Assembly (NCBI RefSeq): GCF_900103225.1
Contig: NZ_FNJH01000001.1
Coordinates: 1,455,533-1,519,532, forward strand
Direction of reading: 5' to 3'
From: Pseudomonas congelans
GTDB taxonomy: Bacteria; Pseudomonadota; Gammaproteobacteria; Pseudomonadales; Pseudomonadaceae
Length of the DNA: 64,000 nucleotides
This document shows, one piece after another, positions 1-10,700 of the stretch (position 1 is its first letter; each line of letters opens with the position of its first letter). The notes under the pieces were generated by a model. It saw nothing but the letters and a program-made list of their open reading frames with translations, searched no databases and was not told the origin of the DNA. Both the position numbers and the translations under genes were made by a program.

Positions 1-102
1 GTATGAGCTTGGACCGTAGCTTTTTAATTTTTTTAACACTTTTACAAGCTGCGCCTGGTTAACGTCAATTAATACGGGACTATTTTCGGCTTCGAGCTTC
101 AT
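1..102 (-). CDS. Putative immunity protein, 5' part only (runs off the window)
   Basis: An open frame starts with ATG at 102 and runs out of the left edge. Its first residues read MKLEAENSPVLIDVNQAQLV, followed by a lysine-rich stretch. A strong Shine-Dalgarno (GTGAGGAAT) sits just before the ATG. It begins only 11 bp after the stop of the displaced nuclease-like toxin at 114-557, and each other toxin segment in this locus is likewise followed directly by a small gene. By position it is therefore the immunity protein of that module. The visible part is too short to assign a family; the role is inferred from context alone. Confidence 0.55.
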   Translation of the reverse strand, partial: MKLEAENSPVLIDVNQAQLVKVLKKLKSYGPSSY

Positions 103-113
103 ATTCCTCACCT

Positions 114-557
114 TCACGGCACATAAACTGTTGTAGCGCTTTCGATGACTTCGCCTTTTAGCCGTCCCTTCCCTTGCGCCCCAAACTGATTGACAAAATA
201 ATCGGTGAATTCTTGATAGCTGGTCTTACTAGCAGTTCCGCTTTTCACCTCAAGACCGTGTAATTTACCATTTGCGTCACGGACTACAATGTCATACCTA
301 CGATCACCGAGAGGCCCTTTAACGACCATCTCAGTGCCTACAACTTCCATTCCATTTGCTTCTAAATGCTTAGCAAACTCATCTGCCTTAACTGTTCCCG
401 GAGGAGCTAGACCCTTCGGGCTAGCAAATTTTCCGTCAGGGGTTCGATAGCTTCCATCTGAATGCAGATTTACTTCGGGGGCTAGGTCGGTCTCTGGACC
501 AACTTTCTTCCCGCCCGTCGCATCTGGGCTTGCTACCTCTTTTGCACCAACTAGTCA
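114..557 (-). pseudogene. Displaced CdiA C-terminal toxin module, PD-(D/E)XK nuclease-like
   Basis: The frame is open for 147 codons from just after a stop at 555-557, but has no credible start; the first ATG is at 350. Near its N-terminus it reads VGAKEVASPD, matching in position the GAK tag seen at the toxin boundary of the large exoprotein. A linker (YRTPDGKFASPKG) of a type common in polymorphic toxins follows. The C-terminal half has YDIVVRDANGKLHGLEVKSG, the D...(E)xK spacing of PD-(D/E)XK nucleases. I infer an orphan toxin tail, silent unless recombined onto fhaB/cdiA. Translation from ATG 350 would still keep the nuclease core. Base composition is AT-richer than the rest of the window, as usual for such cassettes. 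Confidence 0.6.
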
Positions 558-575
558 GACGATATTTAGTGAAAC

Positions 576-980
576 TTACGCCATGATATCCACAGACACA
601 TTTCCTGAACGAGCAAACTCGATAAAAATAGAACAAACAATTTCCACATCATGTGTGACCGCTCTAGCAGGATACATCTCCCCTAAAATGCTGACGAGTT
701 CGTTTTTTGAGTTGAGATCAGTCATAGCTCTGACGACATGCTCACCATCTTTATCATACTCGCTAAGCATCAGTAAAAAACTTTCACTTTCAACATAAAG
801 CGCCAATTCATAGGGGCGACCTTCAGATTCAGACTCGCACCGCATCTTGATAACGCCGGAGCCTTTACCAATGGAAGTCAATACCCCTCGAACATCCAAT
901 TCTTCGGGATCCATGATAGCTTCTAACTGATGGCGATATCCATCAGCGTCAACAATATAGCCGCCAAAAACCATACTCAT
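576..980 (-). CDS. Putative immunity protein of the displaced deaminase-like toxin
   Basis: A 134-residue soluble protein starting MSMVFGGYIVDADGYRHQ, with no signal peptide or membrane segment and a strongly acidic composition. The start is secure: GGAGGTGCC precedes the ATG at 980, and the ATG overlaps the stop of the upstream deaminase-like toxin frame by 4 bp (ATGA), so translation is probably coupled. Small acidic proteins directly downstream of CdiA tails normally bind and neutralise that toxin. I recall uncharacterised Pseudomonas proteins with this N-terminus but cannot confirm the family name. Function is assigned by position. Confidence 0.6.
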   Translation of the reverse strand: MSMVFGGYIVDADGYRHQLEAIMDPEELDVRGVLTSIGKGSGVIKMRCESESEGRPYELALYVESESFLLMLSEYDKDGEHVVRAMTDLNSKNELVSILGEMYPARAVTHDVEIVCSIFIEFARSGNVSVDIMA

Positions 981-1438
981 GGCACCTCCTTAATCGACCG
1001 CATTCCCGGCACCCAATTATATTTTTTTGGTAATCCAGTTACGTCGTCTATCGCTTGAATAGTCAAAGAACTCAATCCGGATTTTTCCGCAGCGGCCGCT
1101 ATATCACCTTTGCAAAATCCACATACATCTTTACCTGCAACGCTCATAGCCATATCAGCACCTTGAGTCTTGCCAGCATTATATGCCTGCTGTATGACGC
1201 CAATTTCTGCATGAGCGTCAGCCATATTTCCATTCGGCAAAGATTTTCCTGTTGCTTCAGTTTTGGCCGTTACTCGATCAGCTATCAGAGTTGGCTCATC
1301 TGGATTTGCCTGAGCTACTGGACGAGCTGTTTGGTTTACATCAGTAAATGCCGCATCTCCAATTTTTCCCTCTGCGGTGACAACCGGAGAAATACCTTTT
1401 GCACCTATGCCATCAAACCCAGAAAAAATCGGGTTTAA
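977..1438 (-). pseudogene. Displaced CdiA C-terminal toxin module, zinc deaminase-like
   Basis: The frame is open for 153 codons, bounded upstream by a stop at 1439-1441 and lacking an ATG. A TTG at 1238-1240 is the only nearby alternative start. The sequence after GIGAKGISPV contains HAEIGVIQQAYNAG followed by DVCGFCKGDI. This is the HAE...CxxC zinc-site arrangement of the cytidine-deaminase superfamily, a fold used by many bacterial polymorphic toxins. The GAK tag sits where it does in the main exoprotein and in the third module. It overlaps the 3' end of the upstream immunity gene by 26 bp and its own immunity gene by 4 bp. I infer a displaced, exchangeable toxin tail; base-editing activity is a prediction from the motif. 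Confidence 0.65.
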
Positions 1439-1775
1439 TCATGTACTCAACTCCAACTCCAGCAAGAATTTTTCGAACTCTTAATACGTCTACAGCCTGT
1501 CCAGAAAAAATCCTAAACAGGCCCTGCTGAAGTAATTTTCTAGACTCTAAAAAATTAGACCCAAACACCTCGGACACAGCCATTATATGTGTTTTATTTT
1601 TATAATCACCAGCACAAAATACCTCATATACCTCTTCATCAATCTTAATACCAGACATATTTGTAGTAACTAACGACCAGCCACAAACGGAGCACCTTAC
1701 CCCTTGAGCGCTATTTTCCTCAAAATTTACCAAGCTACCGCCACATAGCTCGCACACAGCTAATGAAATAGCCAC
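1413..1775 (-). CDS. Cognate immunity protein of the exoprotein tail (CdiI-like), zinc-ribbon N-terminus
   Basis: A 120-residue protein beginning with GTG at 1775 that shares one base with the TAG stop of the large exoprotein (TAGTG), so the two are translationally coupled. The N-terminus has two CxxC knuckles (CELCGG and CSVCGW), suggesting a small zinc ribbon. The C-terminal part (SEVFGSNFLESRKLLQQG ... AVDVLRVRKILAGVGVEY) resembles the alpha/beta layout of ribosomal L7/L12 C-terminal domains. Position directly behind cdiA makes it the likely antitoxin for the current C-terminal domain. The resemblance is by eye only. Confidence 0.65.
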   Translation of the reverse strand: MAISLAVCELCGGSLVNFEENSAQGVRCSVCGWSLVTTNMSGIKIDEEVYEVFCAGDYKNKTHIMAVSEVFGSNFLESRKLLQQGLFRIFSGQAVDVLRVRKILAGVGVEYMIKPDFFWV

Positions 1776-4700
1776 TATGGTTTACCTGGATTAAAAATCT
1801 TGAACTCACCTTGATTCGATAAGTCCGGAAAATTTGGATTCGAAGGAGATCTCGGAGCGACTACCATTCTTCCATCGCCGTAGGCCCATACCAAGTTAGT
1901 TGGAGCCTTCACCGAAACACCCATTTTATTCGCAAGACTCTGAGCAAACCCGGCATCACAAGCTCCAGTATCACAAGATAACAAACGAATTGGCTGCCCA
2001 CTATAAGCAGGGTTGTTTTCGATAAGTCGAGAGACTACACGCTGATCCGCCATAATAGTTCCACCGGGAGTAACAACTTCAATTTTTTGTGTACTCCCAT
2101 GAGCGATAACGTCAAAATAACCGTTCGAATCTATATCAGATCTTTTAGATACATTTTTAAAAAATTGATCGGATTCGCCCATAAAATTGGCTGCACCCGG
2201 CGCCGCTTGGCCTGCTGCTGCATCAGCACTTGCGCCTTTTGCACCGCTGCCCCCCGAACTCCCCTCAAGAAAAGCACCGGTGCCTTTAGGTGCAGCTGCA
2301 ATACCCTCAGCCTGAACCCACTTTCCTCCAACCCACTTGACCGCAAACCCACCAATCTCTGCGGTGATCAAACCACTGGCGACGTCAAATATCAACCCAC
2401 CCGCCTGCTGGTCGGATTGCGCCAGTAATTTATCCCCTGCACGCTCAAGTCCTTGAGCCGGTATAGGGCTGGTCGCCCAATCTACCCCAGAGCCTGCTGC
2501 GGACCAGATATTTTGGCCAATCCCTACCACCGTGTCGTACGGGTGGCTGGCAAAATTTACGGCGCCGGCAGCAGCCTTAGTAGGCCATTCCAAGGCCTGA
2601 TTGACACTGCCAAGGCCCCGCTCGGAAAGCATATAACCCAACGTTTTCGCAGGGGCGTATCCATCAAATGTGACCTGACTCTTATCTAAACCCTTGCTGG
2701 CAAAATAATCGTCGAACAGGGCCTTGTTGTATTCGCCCAGAGTCCAGCCACCATCTTTAAAGGATTGGAGCTGAATTGCACGTTTACGTTCTTTCAGTTC
2801 GTAATCTTGTGCCCTGTCCAGCTCATCCGTTGCACGAGTGACATTTAACTGGCAAGCAGCAACGTTACCTCCAGCCGTCTCACAGGCAGCCCGGGCCTTA
2901 TCAGCATCCCTGATCTGAGAGTGTGACAGCCAATTGTACTGGGTAGCATTAGCGGCCACGGCAGCAGCGGCGCTGACATCTGAATTCCCAGCGGCAGCGC
3001 CTAGTACGCCGACGATTTGCGACAAAGCAAGAAGATTGGCCTCCGCCTGCTCATACTCGGGCGTCCCCTTAACGAGGTTTGACGGAAGTAGCTTATCGCC
3101 CAGCAATCCAACCAACACTTCGTTTGCACCACCGGCAATAGCTCCGGCGCGGAAATCACCGCCCATGGCTTCAGCTAGAAGGCCACCGAGGCCTGCGTGC
3201 AAGAGAATCTTGGTAATGCTTCCGTCAGTTAACCCAATATCTCCTATCGCCACCGCCCCCTTGGCGCCACCGATGCTGGCCGCGGTGGCCACTGCCGAAC
3301 TGGCCAGGTTGTCCGCAAAGCTCCCGCCGTAGACGGCTGTTTTGATTACTGCGTCAGCCGTTATCTTTACGGCAATGGTTTTTGCGCTTGCAGAATCGAG
3401 TCCTAACTCACTTGGATTGTATCCAAGACCATCGGCCACGCCCGCCGTCGCAACTGCCACCGCATAACCTTTGATGCTGTCCTTTGATGTGACGTCTTTC
3501 AGAACTTTTCCAAGGTTGCCTCTATTGTCAACCGTACTGACGGTGGCCTTTGTCGCGACACTGATAGCGCCAGCCTGTAACATCGAGTTCATACCGGCCA
3601 TCATTGGCCCCATTACAGCTGCCAAGGCAATTGCAATGATCAATTGCGAAGCGGGGCCTAATCCAGAGTTTTGATACTTAAATGACTCATGAACCTCCTT
3701 CACGAGTCGCCAATCCACATCGCCTCTCGCCTCAGCCTGTTTTAACCAGGCCATTTGTGGATCGGCTTTGACCATCGCATCAATAGATTGGCTAACCGTC
3801 TGTTGGTCTATCTGCTTGACGTCGATTGTCAGCCCATTAACAGCCTTAATCGCAATGCTTCCTTCAGCAGACATTTGCGTCTGACGAAGTGTTTCGTCTG
3901 TATTGCCTTTGCCCTTCGAAGAGGTCCAGAAAGCGTCATTATTACTTTTAGTATGACTTTCGTCGTGCAGGTCCTTCACGCCCTCAAACGTAACCGCACC
4001 ACCACTTTGAATAGTCAGGTCCTTGCCACTCTCCAGCTTCGCAGCTTGGTACTTCTGATCTCCCCCACTCGCCAGCAACAAATCACCACCCGTGGTGATT
4101 TCACTGCCGATGTTTTTCACATCAGTAATTTCGTCTCGCTTGGTTTTCTTCGCCCCAAAACTCCCCTTCTTCTTTTTGTCATACAGCGAATAATCACTGT
4201 CCTGCGCAGCGAGAATGTCGAGGTTCTCACCCGCAACCAGGTACGCCTCTTTACCAGCTGTAATGCGGCTGGAGATCACGGCGAGGTTCTGCCCGGCCTG
4301 CAAGGCAACACTCCCACCGGCATCAAGATCAGAAGAAACCTGGCTGACGTGGTCTTCCTGGCGGGTCAGCTTTTTGCTTTTGGACAGGGAGTGTTCTTCG
4401 TCCGCCGCAGAGCTGATGGTGAGGTTTTCGGTCGCGGCCATGGCGATGTCGCGTTTGGCGTCGATCTTGCTGGCGATGACGGAGATGTCGCGTCCGGCCT
4501 GAACGGTCAGGTCGCGCCCGGCACTGGCGGTGGAGCCCAGTTGGGTGATGTCGCTGCTGTTGTGTTTGCTGTCCAAGAACAGGCTGTTGGTGACTTCGGT
4601 CGGGGCGATGGTGACATCGCGTCCGGCCTGGATGCTCATGTCACGACCGCTTTCCAGCACGCTGCCCTTGTTGATGAAGTCGCGACCGGCCGAGATGCTC

Positions 4701-7700
4701 ATGTCGTTGGCGGCTTCGATGCGCGCGGCACTGTCGGCGAACTCGTTGTGGCGCTGACCGAGCACACTGTTGTCCATCGAGGTGATGCTGCGTTCGTTGA
4801 TCACATCGCCATTGATGGAAGTCAGAGACACATCGCGACCTTTGATGATGCCGCCAGCGGTGTTGATCAGATCATTGCCCGCCAGCAGATCTAGCCGGTT
4901 GCCGGCTTCTATCAGGCCGGTGTTGATCAGGTTGTTGCCTGCGACTGCCGAGAGGTTGTTAGCTGCGTGCAAGGTACCGACGTTGTCGAGGTTCTGGCCG
5001 GCGATCAGCGAGACGTCGTTACCCGCAATCAATGCCCCGGTCGGGCCAAGGCGATTGTCCGCCTGTGCCAGGTAAAGCACCGGCACCAGCACTTTCTCGC
5101 CATTCACTTCGTGCTCTTCGAGCCAGACGATGTCGTGGGTCAGCGCTGCGACTTGTTGTGAACTCAGGGACACGCCCACAGCCAGGTTCAGTTTATCTTT
5201 GCTGGCGATGGCGTTGTTCATCAGGTACTTGAACTGGGCCTCGTTGGAGGTCTGCCCGTCGATGAACGCCTGACCGGTTCTGGCCACTACTGCCTGCTGA
5301 ACGAGGCGTTGCTCATACAGACCGTCGCCCAGACGCTTGGCGCTGACTTCCGGGTCGTAGCCCAGGCCTGCGAGCAGGTAATCCGAACTCATGAACTGCT
5401 TGAGTTCAGTGAGCACGGGATTGGTTTCGATCAGGTATTTTTGCGGCTTGGAAACGAATGAGCTGCTAGGCAGGCCCTGCACCCGGGTAACGGTTTGTGC
5501 TGCTGCAGCAGCGACCGGGCTACTAACCGTTGTAGTTACCGGACGGCCCTGAGCGTCGGTTACAACCTGGCCGGCACTGTTGATCCGCGTGCCCTGCACC
5601 ATCCCGGCATTCTGGACCGCCGAACTGCCGGATCCTGTGGCGGTGATAACCGGCAGGCCTGTCGAACCTGCATTTTGCACAGGCAGCAAAGCACCACTTC
5701 CCTGATTGCCCGTCGCGATACCGGTGACACTGTCGACGCTGGTTACACCTGCGGAATCAGAGGTATGACCGGGTAGTACAAATCCGCCTATGGGCGCGGC
5801 ACCTGGTGCGCTGGCGTCGAAGGAGGATGCATTGGCACTAACGCCTGCGCTTTGCCGTGTTGTCAGGCCAAGCTGGCGAGTAGCGTTGGATATCTGGCCT
5901 ACCGAGCCGATCTGGATGATGCTTGCCTGCGCATCGGAAACGGTTTGCTCGCGCTGCGCGACGGATACGGCCGCGCCGCCCATGGTCCAGCTTTGTGGCA
6001 GGCCGACGGGTTGGGCGACAGCGGCTGCGGTGCCGGTCTGGCCGCTCAGACGGAACAGCCCGTTCTGGCCGGTGGGCAGGCTGAAGCCTGGCAGGCTTAA
6101 CGGGTTGACTTGTTGTTGGGCTAGGTCGGGGGGGAGCTGGGCATTGATCCTGATGACGGTGGCACCGGTGCCGGAGGTACGCGTGTCCTGAACCTTGCTG
6201 GTGCCCGCGCTGCCAGCGTAGTCTTGGTGAATGACACTGTTTTGTAAGTCTTGCTTGGCGGTAATGGAAACGTTCCCGCCTGCTTGAATGACTGCACTGC
6301 GTCCGCCGTTACCACTGACGCCGTCTTGAGCGACTTCAACGTCGCTTACCAAACTGTAGTTTGCAAGTTGCGAAGGCAGCTCTACAAGCTTTTTCCTATC
6401 ATACTCTGATGCAGGCAAAGGCTGATCATACACAAGAGCTTGGTCAAAATAAAAATACGGAAAACTCTTTATTTCCGCATAAGTAACAGGATCTCTTAAT
6501 TGAAACATTGGATATTGCGCACCACTCTCGTCCGAAGTCAAAAACTCCTGAGTAATGATACCCAACTTAAGATTTCCAGCATCATCAAAATAGTTAAACT
6601 TGGGCGAGTCTGGATTATTATGTTTATTATATTCCAAAACCCAAGACGCAGTCTTATCCAAACCTTCATAATTAAGCCTGCCAGAATAATAGGTACGAGT
6701 CCTCTCAACAGAACCACTAACAGCGCCAATATTTCTCACCTGACTAGCATTTACAACAATATTACCCCTAGCACTTATGGTGCTCTTACTGTTAAAAAAA
6801 TCCTCACCATTAAAAACAAAATTACCGCCTGACACGGCTATAGCAGACGCACTCAGATCATTATCCTGTCCACCCTCAAAATATTCTTTTAAGACGAAGT
6901 TCACAGACAGGGTTCTGCCGCCGCAGTCTAGACACTGAAGTGTGAGTAATCCTTTAATCAGAGATCTACCTACCGCAAAACCTTGAGCGTCACCCGAACC
7001 CTCCGTACGATTTTCAAATGAGGAAGCAGTTACAGAGAAGTCCCGTCCGCTTTCAATAGAGCCTGAGATGTTTGATACCCTCTGGGCGCTATCGGCTCCG
7101 TAGCCTTTAAAAATCAAATTACGCAAGCTATACAGGTCACCTTTCTGGTTAGTGAAACTACTCGCATTAACCTGCAAATCGGCGCCACTGAAGATTAATG
7201 CCTGACTATTCAATAATGATGGCGTATTCAATATGAGAGTTTGAGCCGCCCCTAAAGTACCATAATTATTAATAGCACCCGCACTGAGCACCAGATCACC
7301 AGCCGATGTAATACGACTGTAGTTGTTAGCGCTCCCTGCAATACTAATATCTGCGCGCGAGCCACCAGCAATACTTCCGCCACCATTCAAAGTCAGCTGA
7401 TTAGCGGCCAGATTCAATGCACCGACACTGCTGACCCGACCACTACCGGCAAACGTCCCGCCAATACGTATGTCTACCGCTCCATCACTCGCAATCAACC
7501 CATCATTCGTCCAGTTCCCGCCACTCCCACTAAACGAATTCGACGCCAGCAATTGCCCGCCCGCCGTCTGATTCAAGGTTCCGACATTCACTGTCAGCCG
7601 CCCGGCCTGAATCACGCTGCTGTTGGTCCAGCTATCAGCACTCAGTGTCAAACCACCACGGGTGACGATGCTGCCGCCAGCGTTGGTCAGATTGGCCGTA

Positions 7701-10700
7701 GAAATATCAAACGTGCCATTACCCGTATGCAACAGCGAACCGCCGCCATTGAGAAAGCTGCCAGCATTGAGGATCAGGTCGCTGTTGGCGCTTTCCAGGG
7801 TGCCGTTGCGGTTGTCGAACAGGTTGCCGATCTGGAAGTTTGTCGCGCCGCCACCGCCCAGTGCACGCAGTTGCCCGGTCTGGTTGTCCAGACTGGTAGC
7901 GGTCACGGCCAGGGTGCTGTCACTTTCGATGATGCCGAAGCGGTTGTTCAGCGCGCCGCTCAGGTTCAGTTCGACCTGGCCGCCAGCGATCTGGCCATCG
8001 TTGTCGCCACTGTTGTCGAAGTTGCCGCCGGTGACCCGTACCAGTCCTTTGGCGTACAGGCCGCCGTTGCGGTTGTCGAAGTTCGGGGTGTTGATCAGTG
8101 CTTCGCCGCCGCGCGCCGAGACTCGCCCGCCGTAGTTGTCGAAGCCGCCCAGCGCGGTCAGGTTGAGGCGTTGCGCCTGGATGACGCCGCCCTGGCGGTT
8201 GGCGTCATAGCCGTTCTTCAGCACGCCGCTCACGTTCGCGGTGAACAGACCCTGCAGGCTGGACAGCACCCCGCCCTGACTGTAGAGGTTGGCGGCGCTG
8301 AGGTTCAGGTCGCCGTTCTGAGCGATGATCCGCCCGTTCTGGTTATCCACGGTACCCGCGACATCGACGCGCAATGCGCCTGCGCTCTGTACCGTGCCGC
8401 GCACGTTGGACAGGCTCGCTGCCTGTACCTGTGCATTGGCGTTCTGGCTGTAGATCAGGCCATCGGCGTCATTGAGAACACTGCCGCTGGCGGTGACTGT
8501 CAGCGTGTTGTTGGCGGCGATTGTGCCGCGATTGCGGTTATCCAGTTGGCCGGACGTGTTGAGGGTCATCAGGCTCTGGCTGATCAGTTGCCCGGCCTGG
8601 TTGTTGATCGCCGTGCTGCGCCGCAACAGCAAGTTACCGCCGCTGGCCAGCTTGCCGCTGGTGTTGGTCAGGCTGTCCAGCAGATCAAGCGTCATTGTGC
8701 CCTTGCTGCTCAGGCTGCCGGCGCTGTTGTCCAGGCTGCGGCCTTCGAAGCTGAAATCCTGCTGGGCCGTCAGGTTACCGGCGGCATTGCTCAAGGCATT
8801 GGCTTTGATGGTCAAGCCAGCACCGCTGTCGATCAGACCGTTCTGGCTGTTGTTCAGCAGGCCGGCTACGGTCAGGGTATGGCCCGTTCCGCTGGAGAGG
8901 ATGCCGCCGCTGTTGTCGAGACTGTCAGCGGTCACGTTCAGTGTGTTCTGGCTGACCAACGCACCGTTGCCGCCGTTAAGCAATTCACCGCTCAGGGTTG
9001 CGACGAGGTTGCCGCTGCGGCTGGACAAGGTGCCGTTGTTGCGGTTGTCGAGACGGTTACCGGAGACGTTCAGGCCCTGCCAGCCGGAGATCAGGCCGTT
9101 CTGATTGAGCAGGCTGGTCGCACTGACGGTCAGTACGTTGCTGCTGATCAGCTTGCCGCTGCTGTTGTCGAGGGTGCGGCCGTCGACTCTGAAACTCTGT
9201 GCGCTGGAGACCTCGCCAGACTGGTTATTCAGGTCGCGCAGACGATTAAGGGTCAAAGCCCCATCAGCGGTAATCAGGCCGCCGACGTTGTTAAGGTCAT
9301 TGCCTTGCATGTCGATGGACAGCCCGGCGTCACTCATCACGCGTCCGCCGTTGAGCGACAGTGCGCTGAGGACCAAGGTCATGTCGCGGGCAGCCGACAC
9401 TTCGCCGCCGTTGCCGGAATCAAGATTCCCGGCAGTCAGGTTCAGGGTGCCTGTGCTGTTGATCAGACCCTTTGCGGTGTTGTTGATCGATGTTGTATTG
9501 AGGTTCAGGCTGGTGCCGCCCAACAGCTGACCGCCCTGGTTATCGACGCTGGCCGCGCCCACCTTGAGCGCCTGAGCAGCATTGATCAGGCCTTTGTCGC
9601 GGTTGGTCAGCGCACCGGTGACGGTGAGGTCAAGGTTGTTGCGGCTGGTCAGCGTGCCGCCGCTGTTGTCGAGGGTATTGGCAGTGGCGTCGATACCGGC
9701 TGCGGCGATCATGCCTTTGACGTTGGTCAGCGCACGAGCAATACGCAGGGTCAGCAGTTGATTGCTGAGCAGTTTGCCGCCGCTGTTATCCAGTTGCTGG
9801 GCGTTGAGGGTAAATGCCTGAGCGCTGGAGATTTCACCGTTCTGGTTCAGTACCTCGTTGACGTTTTTCAGCAGCAATGCGCCCGGTGCGTTGATCAGGC
9901 CATTCTGGTTGTTCAACTGGCCGTTGTTCAGGTCCAGGCTCAAGGAGGTATTGCTGAACAGGCTGCCGCCCTGCTGATCCAGACGGCTGACGCTGGCGGT
10001 CAGCGCCTGGCTGCTGCCGATGCTGCCACCAGTGCTGTTGGTCAGTCGTGCGGTCGTCAGGTCCAGGCGATTGCTGCTGCTGACGCGACCGTTCTGGCTG
10101 TTGTCGAAATCCCCGGTCCTCAGGGTCAGCAGCCCTTTACCGCTGATGGTGCCTTTCTGGCTGTTATCAAGGCTGGCACTTTTCAGGTCCAGTGCGCCGT
10201 CAGTCACCAGCTTGCCGCCGCGGTTGCCGATTGCACCGGTGCTGTCGAGGGTCAGGGTTGCGGCACTGGAAATGCTGCCTGCGGTATTGGTCAGACTGCT
10301 GGTCTTCACCGTCAGGACATCTTCGCTGCTGATCAGGCCCTGTGTGTTGTCGAGCGTCGCAGACAGGTCGATACCCAGGGCTTTGAGAGCGCTGAGCGCA
10401 CCACCGGTGTTGTCCAGGGTGCTACCGACCAGGGTCAAGCCGCCTTGACTGGAGAGCAGGCCGTTCGCTCGGTTGATGATCTGTGCAACGTTCAGCGCCA
10501 GGGCTTTCTGTGCCAGAACCTGACCGTTGTCGCTGTTGTTCAGTTGCTGGCCGGTCAGGGTCATCTCATCCTGACTGGACAGCTCGCCACCACGGTTATC
10601 GATGCTGGTGACATTGATATCCAGGGCTTTGGTAGCGCCGATGAAGCCGCTCTGGCCGTTGTCCAGCGCGTCGCCGCGCAAGGTCAATCCACCCTGGGCG

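Noticed and set aside
3755..4894. Plus-strand open frame of 379 codons
   Set aside because: Lies antisense to the second filament block of fhaB/cdiA, with no ribosome-binding site or domain.
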